The position numbers were made by a program, and so were the translations under genes. Under the pieces are notes generated by a model. It worked only from the letters and a program-made list of their open reading frames with translations. It ran no database searches and was not told where the DNA came from. Positions 1 to 6,684 of a stretch of DNA of 9,762 nt are shown one piece after another; within the stretch, counting starts at the first letter, position 1; each line of letters starts with the position of its first letter. The DNA comes from JAABYT01 sp964194585. Its GTDB lineage: Bacteria > Pseudomonadota > Gammaproteobacteria > HK1. The stretch lies in contig CAXMNG010000067.1 of assembly GCA_964194585.1 (NCBI GenBank), positions 1 to 9,762 of the forward strand, given 5' to 3'.

Positions 1-46
1 CGGACTGCGACCAAACGCTGCCGCTTCCGTCCGCAATACGACTGTG

Positions 47-64
47 AGCGCTCCCGGGAACGCT
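47..64. other. Near-perfect 18-base palindrome downstream of the first gene
   Basis: The bases AGCGCTCCC/GGGAACGCT form an inverted repeat with one mismatched pair and no spacer. It lies 17 bases past the stop of the minus-strand gene ending at 81. Neither strand shows a T-run after it, so it is a poor candidate for an intrinsic terminator. It could be a protein-binding site or chance in GC-rich DNA. Nothing else is recognisable in bases 1-80. Confidence 0.25.
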
Positions 65-80
65 ATTTCATGGCGCGACG

Positions 81-500
81 TTACTTGTCGAGCAGAAACT
101 TGCCCGAGCCCGGTCTCACGCCCGGTGCGCCCATGCCACCCAGTCCCGGCGGTGCGGCGCCCGGAACGACGATCCGCGAATTCTCCTCGCGTACCATCTC
201 CTTGGCGCGTTCATTGAGGCGCTCGACGGCTTCCTTGACGCCCTCGGCAAACTGGCTGAAGGCGTCGTCCAGGGATTTGGCCTCGATGGGAAACTGAACC
301 GGCAGCGGCCCCATCTGCGTCATCAGGTTGGTCTCGCCGATATAGATGACATCGCGACCGCTATCCGTGCCGCCGTCGGCCTTTACCGGCGTCAGGCGCC
401 GGATCGACGCGGCATGCAAATCGGTAAACACCTCCTCCCGGTGCAGATTGTCCGTATCGACGCTGATCTCGGCGGCACTCATGCCTTGCTGGTCAGTCAC
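81..500 (-). CDS. Small cytoplasmic protein of unknown function with Gly/Pro-rich tail
   Basis: I do not recognise this 139-residue protein and assign no function. It has no signal peptide or membrane segment, so it is probably cytoplasmic. The N-terminal part (about 1-75) is mixed and acidic. Residues about 76-112 look like one amphipathic, charged helix that could form a coiled coil. Residues about 113-133 are a flexible tail rich in Gly, Pro and Ala, and the protein ends in a short hydrophobic/charged tip (KFLLDK). The start is GTG at 500, chosen because GGGAGAG sits seven bases upstream; an in-frame ATG at 482 (residue 7) is the alternative. It lies 82 bases after the RND permease on the same strand and could be the last gene of that operon, although a hairpin separates them. 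The good ribosome binding site and sensible composition support a real gene. Confidence 0.75.
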   Translation of the reverse strand: MTDQQGMSAAEISVDTDNLHREEVFTDLHAASIRRLTPVKADGGTDSGRDVIYIGETNLMTQMGPLPVQFPIEAKSLDDAFSQFAEGVKEAVERLNERAKEMVREENSRIVVPGAAPPGLGGMGAPGVRPGSGKFLLDK

Positions 501-574
501 TACTTGTCTCTCCCACCCTCATGGCTGGCGCGCCGCGCCGTATGATCCTGTATTGGCTCGACTTTAGCACAATA

Positions 575-591
575 ACGGCCGCTCAGGCCGT
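575..591 (-). terminator. Possible weak hairpin terminator at the end of the RND permease gene
   Basis: ACGGCC and GGCCGT form a 6-bp GC-rich stem around a five-base loop that contains the TGA stop codon of the permease gene. On the minus strand the stem is followed by TATTGTG, only a short and interrupted T-run. It could attenuate transcription into the downstream small gene, but it is weak as an intrinsic terminator. Confidence 0.3.
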
Positions 592-3500
592 GGCTGGGTC
601 AGTGTAAGGAACCCGGAAGAAGATGGCGTAGAACACCGGTACTACGATCATCGTGAGCACCGTGGCGACCATCAGACCGAAGATGACGGTCACCGCCATG
701 GCGACGAAAAAGGCATCGAATACCAGCGGCATCATGCCCAGCGCCGTCGTCAGGGCGGCCATGGACACGGGCCGAAGTCTGCTGACGCCGGCGTCGATGA
801 TCGCCTTCAATACATCGCTGGTCTGATTCTTCTGGACCTCGATCTCGTCGATGAGCACGATGGCATTCTTGATCAGCATGCCTGACAGGCTCATGAAGCC
901 GAGCAGGGCCATGAAGCCGAAGGGCTGCCGGGTGAGCAGCAACCCGGCCGTTACTCCGATGAGGGCCAGGGGCACGCACAGCCAGATCACCAACGGCTGG
1001 CGCAGCGCATTGAACAGGCCGATGACGACCAGCACCATGGACAGCAAAAAGAACGGCAGGCTGGCGGCGATACCTGCCTGGGCTGTCGTTGAGTCCTTGT
1101 ACTCACCCCACCATTCGATCTCGTAGTCGGGTCCCATCTCCAGCGCTTCGACCTTGGGCCGTATGCGGCTGAGCAGTGCGTTGGAGCTGCCGAATTTGGG
1201 ATCCGCGTGCACCGTGATGGTGGACTTGCGGTTGAGGCGCTGGACGATCTCGTTCTCGAAGTCGGTGTCGAATCCGGAGACCACCTGGCGAAGCGGAATA
1301 TTCTGTTGCGCGGCCGGGCTCCAGATCTGTATGTTCTGGATGCTCGCGACGTCGCTGCGTTCCTCGTCGGGTGCGCGAATGATGATGGGCAACAGCTCGT
1401 CGCGTTCCCGGTAGACACTCACGGTCTGCCCCTGGAAACCCATGGCGATGGTCATCGCCACATCCGGGGTGGCGACGCCGGCGTAGTTGGCTTCCTCCTC
1501 GGCGATGACCGGCCGCACGACCTTGACTTGCTGGCGCCAGTCGGTACGAATGGCCTTGGCGTCGCCGTCCTCGTACAGCATGTCCATCGTCCGGGTGGCG
1601 AGGGCGCGCAGCGTATCCTGTGCCGGTCCGCTGAAGCGTATCTGAAGCTTACCGCCGGAGCCGGGGCCGAGAATGAACTTGCGGCCGTAAACTTCCGAGT
1701 CGGGCATCAACTCGGGAAGCTCCTTCTCTACCCGGGCGATCAAACCGTCGATCCGGGTGTAGTCGTCCACGTCCACCAGGAACTGCAGATAGGCGCTGTT
1801 GAGCTTCTCGGGAGAGTAGGTGAGTAAAAACCGCGGCCCGCCGGCACCGCCCAACGTAGTCACATGATTGGCACCGTCGAGCGCCAGCAGATACTTCTCC
1901 ACATCGGCTCCCGTCTCCATGGTCTTGTCGATGTGCGTTCCCTGGGGCAGCCAGAAGTCGATCATGAACTGCGGCCGCGTGGAGTTCGGAAAGAAGGTCT
2001 TGTCCACGTACTGAAATCCCCACAGGGAGAGGGTGAACATGCCGAGGACCACGAGCACCGTGACGTAGCGGAAGTGAATGGCTGAAAGGAGAAAACGGCG
2101 GTAAGCCGAGTACAGCATGCCGCCGTAAGGATCGGGCTCTCCGGCTTCCTGGCCGCCGGAGCCGGGTTCCGCCGGCTTCAGGAACATGACGCACAGCAGC
2201 GGTGTCAACGTTACCGCCGTTATCCAGGAGAGTCCTAAGGAGATGAACACCACCCGGAACAGCGAACGGCAGAATTCGCCCGTGGCGTCCTCGGACAATC
2301 CGATGGCGCCGAATGCCATGATGGCCACCGCCGTCGCCCCGAGCAGCGGCATCGAAGTCTGCGCGACCACCTCCCTGGCCGCCTCGGCGGCGTCCTGTCC
2401 TTTTTTCGTGCGCACCAGCACGCCGTCGACGACCACGATGGCATTATCCACCAGCATGCCGAGCGCGATGATGAGGGCGCCGAGCGAGATGCGCTCCAGC
2501 GGCACGTCCCAGGGGCCCATGAATATGAAGGTGCCGCAGATGGTCACCGCCAGCACGAAGCCGATGATGAGGCCGCTGCGCACTCCCATGAAAGCCAGCA
2601 ATACGACGATTACGATGGCCACTGCCTGGTACAGGCTCACGAGGAAGCTGTCGATGGCGGTGGTGACCGCATCGGATTGCAGTGAGACGATGCCGAAGTG
2701 GATCCCCAATGGTGTGCGCGGCGCCAATTCCCTGGCGCGCTTTCCCACCGCCGCGCCCATGGTCACGACGTTTCCGCCGCTTACCGTGGAGATCCCCAAG
2801 CCGATGGCCAGGTGGCCGTCGTAGCGCAGCACCCGGGTGGGTGGATCCACATAGCCGCGCCGCACGTCGGCGACGTCCCTGAGATAGATCTGGCCCTTGC
2901 CGGATTCGCTGACGCCGCTGATCAGCAGATCCTCGAACTCCTGCACCGACTTGAACGTGCCCGTGGGCTCGACCGCGATGAATGACGGACCCACCCGTAT
3001 GCGCCCGGCATCGGAGACGATGTTCTTGTCGCGCAGGCCGTTGACGATCTGCATGGGGTGTATCCCCAGCTGCGACATGCGATCGCGGTTAGGCTCCACG
3101 TACACCGCCTCGGTGCGTTCGCCCCAGAGCTCGATCTTGGAGACGTCGGGAACCAGCAACAGCTCGCGGCGCAGGAGCTTTGCGTACTCCTTGAGCTCCG
3201 CGTAGCTGTACTCGTCACCGTAGATGGCGACGAACACGCCGAACACGTCACCGTAGTCGTCGTTGACGATGGATGGGCCGGCGCCCGGGGGCAGCTGGCC
3301 CTGCACGTCGTTCACCTTGCGGCGCAGCTCGTCCCACACCTGGGGTAGGGCGAACTTGTCGTACTTATCCTTGATGCGCACAGTGACAGTGGAAAGACCG
3401 CGGTCGGACTTCGACTCCACCTCCTTGAGTTGTCCGAGTTTCTGAACCGCCTGCTCAATCCTGTCGCTGACCTCCTCTTCCACTTCCGCCGCGGTGGCGC

Positions 3501-3657
3501 CGGGGTAGGGCGTGATGACCAGAGCCTCTTTGATGGTGAACTCGGGATCCTCCAGCCGTGCCAGGCCGCCGAAGGAAAGGATCCCGGCGCCGAGCAGCAC
3601 CATGGTGAGCACCATGGTCGTGGTGCGGTTGCGCAGCGAGAAGTCGGCGAGATTCAT
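583..3657 (-). CDS. RND-family (HAE1-like) efflux transporter, inner-membrane permease
   Basis: This is a proton-driven export permease of the resistance-nodulation-division superfamily, expected to act as a trimer in the inner membrane with an adaptor and an outer-membrane channel. At 1024 residues it is full length for the AcrB-type family. The layout fits: TM1 at about 13-33, a first large periplasmic loop to about 335, TM2-TM6 between about 337 and 500, TM7 near 540, a second periplasmic loop, and TM8-TM12 from about 860 to 1015. The TM4 motif reads GMLVDNAIVVVD with D404-N405, where AcrB has D407-D408. The TM10 lysine is kept (K930 in GMLIKNAIVLID), matching AcrB K940. The start ATG at 3657 gives the usual short cytoplasmic N-terminus and follows the adaptor stop by 22 bases. 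Substrate cannot be told from sequence; antimicrobial, solvent or metabolite export are all possible. Confidence 0.95.
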   Translation of the reverse strand: MNLADFSLRNRTTTMVLTMVLLGAGILSFGGLARLEDPEFTIKEALVITPYPGATAAEVEEEVSDRIEQAVQKLGQLKEVESKSDRGLSTVTVRIKDKYDKFALPQVWDELRRKVNDVQGQLPPGAGPSIVNDDYGDVFGVFVAIYGDEYSYAELKEYAKLLRRELLLVPDVSKIELWGERTEAVYVEPNRDRMSQLGIHPMQIVNGLRDKNIVSDAGRIRVGPSFIAVEPTGTFKSVQEFEDLLISGVSESGKGQIYLRDVADVRRGYVDPPTRVLRYDGHLAIGLGISTVSGGNVVTMGAAVGKRARELAPRTPLGIHFGIVSLQSDAVTTAIDSFLVSLYQAVAIVIVVLLAFMGVRSGLIIGFVLAVTICGTFIFMGPWDVPLERISLGALIIALGMLVDNAIVVVDGVLVRTKKGQDAAEAAREVVAQTSMPLLGATAVAIMAFGAIGLSEDATGEFCRSLFRVVFISLGLSWITAVTLTPLLCVMFLKPAEPGSGGQEAGEPDPYGGMLYSAYRRFLLSAIHFRYVTVLVVLGMFTLSLWGFQYVDKTFFPNSTRPQFMIDFWLPQGTHIDKTMETGADVEKYLLALDGANHVTTLGGAGGPRFLLTYSPEKLNSAYLQFLVDVDDYTRIDGLIARVEKELPELMPDSEVYGRKFILGPGSGGKLQIRFSGPAQDTLRALATRTMDMLYEDGDAKAIRTDWRQQVKVVRPVIAEEEANYAGVATPDVAMTIAMGFQGQTVSVYRERDELLPIIIRAPDEERSDVASIQNIQIWSPAAQQNIPLRQVVSGFDTDFENEIVQRLNRKSTITVHADPKFGSSNALLSRIRPKVEALEMGPDYEIEWWGEYKDSTTAQAGIAASLPFFLLSMVLVVIGLFNALRQPLVIWLCVPLALIGVTAGLLLTRQPFGFMALLGFMSLSGMLIKNAIVLIDEIEVQKNQTSDVLKAIIDAGVSRLRPVSMAALTTALGMMPLVFDAFFVAMAVTVIFGLMVATVLTMIVVPVFYAIFFRVPYTDPATA

Positions 3658-3679
3658 TGCGAGGTGGCGGCTACGGCGG

Positions 3680-4795
3680 CTATGGCTCGAGGATGCGAAC
3701 TACCATATCGTCGCGCAGCTCGTTGACCCCGGAAATTGCCACCACGTCCCCTTCATCCAATCCGGACGTGATTCTTACCCGGTCATCCAACAGGTCCCCC
3801 AGCTCGACCGGTGCACGGCTGACGGCCATGGATTCGGGATCCACCTTCCACACGAAGGATTCGCCGCTGTCGTTGGCCAGCGCTGCACTCACGGGTACCG
3901 ACCAGGCGCGCTCCGGATCCACCGTTATCTGAACGCGTGCCGTCATTCCCGGCAGGATGTTGACGTCGCCGGGGTTCTTGAAATTGAGCTTGGCTGAGAA
4001 GGTGCGTGTTACGGGGTCCGCAGTGGACGCGAACTCTTTTATCCAGGCGCTGAACTTGAGGTGCGGAAGCGCGCTGACGATGACTTCCGGATTAGTACGA
4101 TTTTGCATCGTCTGAAGTTTCCGGTCGATTGGGGCCCCTGCGACGTCGCGCTCGGGCACGTTGACCTCGATCTCGAGTGTCGACGTATCCTGAAGGATCA
4201 GCACCGGTTCTTTGGCTAGGACGTTCTGGAAGTCTTCCACCAGCTTGCGCGCCATGCGTCCGGAGAAAGGTGCGCGGAGCTTCGTGTCGTCGACCGCCTT
4301 CTGGGAAATAGCGAGATTTGCCTTGGCTACGTCCACCGCCCGTTGATGGGTGTCGATGGTTTCCGTGGAAATCGCGCCGGGGTCTTCCTTGTAGATGTTG
4401 TTGCTTCGCCGCAGGTCGGATTCGGCCTTGCGCAGATTGGCCTGGCTGGCTTTCAAATTGGCTTCGTAGTCGCGTGGATCGAGGCGTGCCAGCACTTCCC
4501 CCTGGACCACGTCGTCGCCTTCACTGACATAGAACTCCTCGATGCGGCCGCCGACCTCGAAGCCCATGTCGGCGTGCTGAAAAGCGCGAATGCTGCCCGG
4601 ATATTCCCGTCGGGCTGAGGCGTCCGCTTTGCCGATGGTGTGTACCTTGACCGGTCGGATGACGGGTTCCTGCTCCGCCACCTGTTCATCGCAGGCGGCG
4701 ACAGCCAGGGTCAGGCAGACACCCAGCAGTGCCATCGGGAACCGGGGGCGGGCTGGATAACTGTCTGAAATGCGCGTGCGTCCAGGCATCGTCAT
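3680..4795 (-). CDS. RND efflux periplasmic adaptor (membrane fusion protein), lipoprotein
   Basis: This 371-residue protein is the adaptor that links the adjacent RND permease to an outer-membrane channel. A lipoprotein signal with lipobox VAAC gives a lipidated C35. Residues +2 and +3 are Asp and Glu, which in enterobacteria act as an inner-membrane retention signal. A lipoyl/biotinyl half-domain follows at about 75-108 (GFEVGGRIEEFYVSEGDDVV), then a coiled-coil hairpin at about 110-168, the second lipoyl half at about 169-204 (LRAPFSGR), a beta-barrel domain at about 205-292, and the membrane-proximal domain at about 293-371. The open frame extends upstream to 5128, but that part overlaps the yeeE-like gene and looks non-coding. 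ATG at 4795 has AGGAGAG 12 bases upstream; ATG at 4735 (M21) would give a shorter lipoprotein signal. It is the first gene of the pump pair. Confidence 0.93.
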   Translation of the reverse strand: MTMPGRTRISDSYPARPRFPMALLGVCLTLAVAACDEQVAEQEPVIRPVKVHTIGKADASARREYPGSIRAFQHADMGFEVGGRIEEFYVSEGDDVVQGEVLARLDPRDYEANLKASQANLRKAESDLRRSNNIYKEDPGAISTETIDTHQRAVDVAKANLAISQKAVDDTKLRAPFSGRMARKLVEDFQNVLAKEPVLILQDTSTLEIEVNVPERDVAGAPIDRKLQTMQNRTNPEVIVSALPHLKFSAWIKEFASTADPVTRTFSAKLNFKNPGDVNILPGMTARVQITVDPERAWSVPVSAALANDSGESFVWKVDPESMAVSRAPVELGDLLDDRVRITSGLDEGDVVAISGVNELRDDMVVRILEP

Positions 4796-4949
4796 GATCG
4801 GTGTGCGCTCTCCTGTGGCGGCGGCTATCGTCACTCCGTGGGCGTAACTCGGCGTCGTGCGCGAGCAGGCCGAATCGGCCGGCGGAACTTTAACCGTCGC
4901 CGGGGGGCAAGTAAATGGCGGTCCCGCCCGACCTTGGCGCGCCGAGCCG
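4796..4949 (-). promoter_or_regulatory. Gap between yeeE-like gene and adaptor gene, with several inverted repeats
   Basis: This 154-base gap is long enough to hold a promoter for the pump genes. It contains three inverted repeats. The first is a 14-base near-palindrome at 4933-4946, just after the yeeE-like stop. The second is GGCGG-2-CCGCC at 4917-4928, followed on the minus strand by ATTTACTT, a possible weak terminator. The third is the perfect GGCCGA-1-TCGGCC at 4868-4880, a possible operator. A poor -35/-10 pair (TTTACT, 16 bases, TTAAAG) can be drawn on the minus strand at about 4888-4915. None of these assignments is strong. Confidence 0.3.
4868..4880. repeat. Perfect 6-1-6 inverted repeat, possible operator
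   Basis: GGCCGA and its exact complement TCGGCC flank a single central A, upstream of the adaptor gene and just downstream of the only promoter-like sequence in the gap. Its position and symmetry would suit a dimeric repressor, but no regulator gene lies in the window, and GC-rich DNA produces such repeats by chance. Confidence 0.25.
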
Positions 4950-6125
4950 TCAGGCCTCGGCGAGCCGGAACAGCGGCCGCAGGCGCACACCGATGACGTT
5001 ACCGAGCACCGCCGCTGCGATCCACACCCATCCGTGCAGGCTGGTGGAGGCGACGCCGCTGAAAAAAGCGCCGATGTTGCAGCCGTAGGCGAGTCTTGCG
5101 CCGTAGCCAAGCAGCAGACCGCCGGCAATGGCGGCGGCCACTGAAAACAAAGGCATGCGGGCGCCGAGCTTGAGCTTGCCGGCCAGGGCCGCGGCGGTCA
5201 TCGCACCGGCGACGATACCGATATTCATTACCGAGGTGGTGTCCGCGAGCAACGGCCGCGCCAGCGCCGCCTGCTGAAATCCACCCGTCCAGAATGGGCT
5301 GGTGGCGGGATCCCAGCCGAGCAGCAGGGCCGCTTTCGCCGCCCACAGGGTGAATCCCCAGGTGATCGACCAGGGGTGACCGGCCACCAGCAGCGTCACC
5401 CAGTTGAGCAGCGCCAGGGCGCCGGCGCCCAGCAGCAGCGGCCACGGCCCGCGCAGCAACCGGCCCCAGTCGAAACCGCGCTCCCACCACAGACCACGCT
5501 GGTTGCGCCCGCCAAGCAGGCGCAGGAAGCCGTAAATGAGCGCGAGGGCGGCCATCTGCAGGATGACCGCCTGCCAGTTTCCCACCTCCCTCGCCAGCGA
5601 CACGGGGCCCAGCCCCGGCAGGCTGGTCCACCATTGCATGTCCAGGCTCGCCCAGAAGGTACCGATGCAGAAGAACACCAGCACGAGCCCCATGCGCAGG
5701 TTGCCGCCGCCCAAGGTGAACAGGGTTCCCGAGGCGCAGCCGCCGCCCATCTGCATGCCGATGCCGAATATCAGGGCGCCGAAGGCCATGGAGATGCTGA
5801 CCGGCGCCACCGCCCCGGTGACAACCTGGCCGAATATTTGCCCGGCCGCCAGCACCGGGGCAAACAGCAGCATGGCCGCTGCCAGCATGACCAGTTGCGC
5901 CGTGACGCCGGAGATGTCCCGCTGCAGGATGGCGCGGCGACAGGCTCCGGTGAATCCGAAGGCGGCATGGTAAAGGGCGATGCCCAGTCCGATGCCGATC
6001 ACAAACAACCACGGCGTGCGGGTGCCGAAAGTGAACAGGTAAACGAAGAGACCGGTCGTGAGCAGGCCCACGACGGCCAGCGCCAGTCGCTGCATGGGAA
6101 CGAAAGTGTGGTTCACGGAGGTCAC
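4950..6125 (-). CDS. YeeE/YedE family sulfur-compound (thiosulfate-type) transporter
   Basis: This is a 391-residue polytopic inner-membrane protein of the YeeE/YedE (DUF395) family. Members studied include the thiosulfate importer YeeE/TsuA, in which conserved membrane cysteines pass the substrate along. Three cysteines sit in family-type motifs: C62 in GACRRAI, C130 in GGGCASGTLF, and C349 in AYGCNIGAFFSG. C153 lies in a less typical position. Hydrophobic segments spread through the whole length suggest roughly nine to eleven membrane spans, arranged as two related halves. The start is uncertain: GTG at 6125 lacks a clear ribosome binding site, and GTG at 6116 and ATG at 6095 (residue 11) are alternatives that all precede the first span. 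No TusA/YeeD-like partner is present. The pump genes follow on the same strand after 154 bases, so a functional link is only a possibility. Thiosulfate as substrate is inferred from the family. Confidence 0.88.
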   Translation of the reverse strand: MTSVNHTFVPMQRLALAVVGLLTTGLFVYLFTFGTRTPWLFVIGIGLGIALYHAAFGFTGACRRAILQRDISGVTAQLVMLAAAMLLFAPVLAAGQIFGQVVTGAVAPVSISMAFGALIFGIGMQMGGGCASGTLFTLGGGNLRMGLVLVFFCIGTFWASLDMQWWTSLPGLGPVSLAREVGNWQAVILQMAALALIYGFLRLLGGRNQRGLWWERGFDWGRLLRGPWPLLLGAGALALLNWVTLLVAGHPWSITWGFTLWAAKAALLLGWDPATSPFWTGGFQQAALARPLLADTTSVMNIGIVAGAMTAAALAGKLKLGARMPLFSVAAAIAGGLLLGYGARLAYGCNIGAFFSGVASTSLHGWVWIAAAVLGNVIGVRLRPLFRLAEA

Positions 6126-6195
6126 GGTAGTTTGTCAACCATAAGGCACGGAGCGCGTTACGAGACGGTGACGACACACAAAACCGAGGTCAAGC
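6126..6195. promoter_or_regulatory. Divergent intergenic region between yeeE-like gene and CX6C protein gene
   Basis: These 70 bases separate two divergent genes and should hold both promoters. TTGTCA at 6132-6137 is a possible plus-strand -35 box, but no good -10 follows at 16-18 bases. The minus strand carries a consensus-like TTGACA at 6138-6133, but its -10 would fall inside the yeeE-like coding start. CGAGG ending seven bases before ATG 6196 is the ribosome binding site of the plus-strand gene. TCACGG is repeated at a nine-base interval at about 6113-6127, around the GTG start candidates. Confidence 0.35.
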
Positions 6196-6651
6196 ATGAA
6201 GAATTTCACACTGTCCACATTGTTAGTCACCGCCGCGGCGGTGGCGTTCCCCGTCCTGGCTTTCACGCCCGATGACAGCCACCAGCAGCGTATCGAGCAG
6301 CGTTGCGCCGAAGAGCCCGACCGCTGCGAGGAGATAAAGGCTCGATTCGAGGAACGCCGGGCGCGTATGCAGGCGTGGTGCGAGGAAAATCCGCAGACGT
6401 GCGAGGAGCGCAAGGCCCGATTCGCGCAACGGCGTGCCTGGTGTGAGCAGAATCCCCGGGAATGCGAGGAGCGGCGTGCCGAGCACAGGCAGCAACGCGA
6501 ACGGATGCGGGCTCATTGTGAAGCCAACTCGGAGCAGTGTCAGGCCAGGCGCGAGGAGATGCGCGCCAAGCGGGGGCCTGCCGGGAAGACTCCGCCGCAT
6601 GCCCCAAACGGCACCGCCAGCCGTCGAGCAACTGACACGGTTCTCCATTGA
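6196..6651 (+). CDS. Exported protein with four Cys-X6-Cys modules (unknown function)
   Basis: I do not recognise a named family for this 151-residue protein. Residues 1-22 form a Sec signal peptide with cleavage likely after VLA (22/23), so the mature protein is periplasmic or secreted. The mature part is very rich in Arg and Glu and contains eight cysteines in four CX6C modules at 37/44, 62/69, 83/90 and 108/115. Each module reads roughly C-x-x-N/E-P-x-x-C-E-E/A-R and is followed by a charged helix (KARFxxRR). The module period is 25, 21 and 25 residues; the middle repeat lacks the four-residue ARMQ/ERMR stretch. The tail from about 127 is disordered-looking. Disulfide-stapled helical hairpins or metal binding are both plausible. 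The start at ATG 6196 has a GAGG seven bases upstream. It precedes aceK by 33 bases on the same strand and may be co-transcribed with it. Confidence 0.85.
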   Translation: MKNFTLSTLLVTAAAVAFPVLAFTPDDSHQQRIEQRCAEEPDRCEEIKARFEERRARMQAWCEENPQTCEERKARFAQRRAWCEQNPRECEERRAEHRQQRERMRAHCEANSEQCQARREEMRAKRGPAGKTPPHAPNGTASRRATDTVLH

Positions 6652-6684
6652 AAACGCCGCGTCATGTAAACTCCAGGCCAGTCA

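Noticed and set aside
527..534. The 8-mer GGCGCGCC, seen also in the gap at 4936-4943
   Set aside because: Two copies of a GC palindrome in about 10 kb of GC-rich DNA are not remarkable, and the surrounding bases differ.
1207..1827. 206-codon plus-strand open frame inside the RND permease gene
   Set aside because: It is antisense to a well-conserved full-length permease, and its composition mirrors that gene. No ribosome binding site or recognisable domain supports it.
4796..5128. Upstream extension of the adaptor frame to 5128
   Set aside because: The added 111 residues overlap the yeeE-like gene, look non-coding, and would bury the lipoprotein signal in the middle of the protein. ATG 4795 has its own ribosome binding site.
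4999..6177. Long 392-codon open frame on the minus strand in a different frame from the yeeE-like gene
   Set aside because: Its product is low-complexity, rich in Arg, His, Gly and Ala, typical of an out-of-frame read in GC-rich DNA. The overlapping frame has clear membrane segments and family motifs.
5376..6275. 299-codon plus-strand open frame antisense to the yeeE-like gene
   Set aside because: It is rich in Gln, His, Arg and Gly with no domain, the expected complement of hydrophobic codons in the real gene.
6289..6570. Repetitive look of the CX6C gene as a possible CRISPR or DNA repeat array
   Set aside because: The repetition is at protein level, with diverged codons and unequal periods (25, 21 and 25 residues). 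There is no identical DNA repeat with unique spacers.
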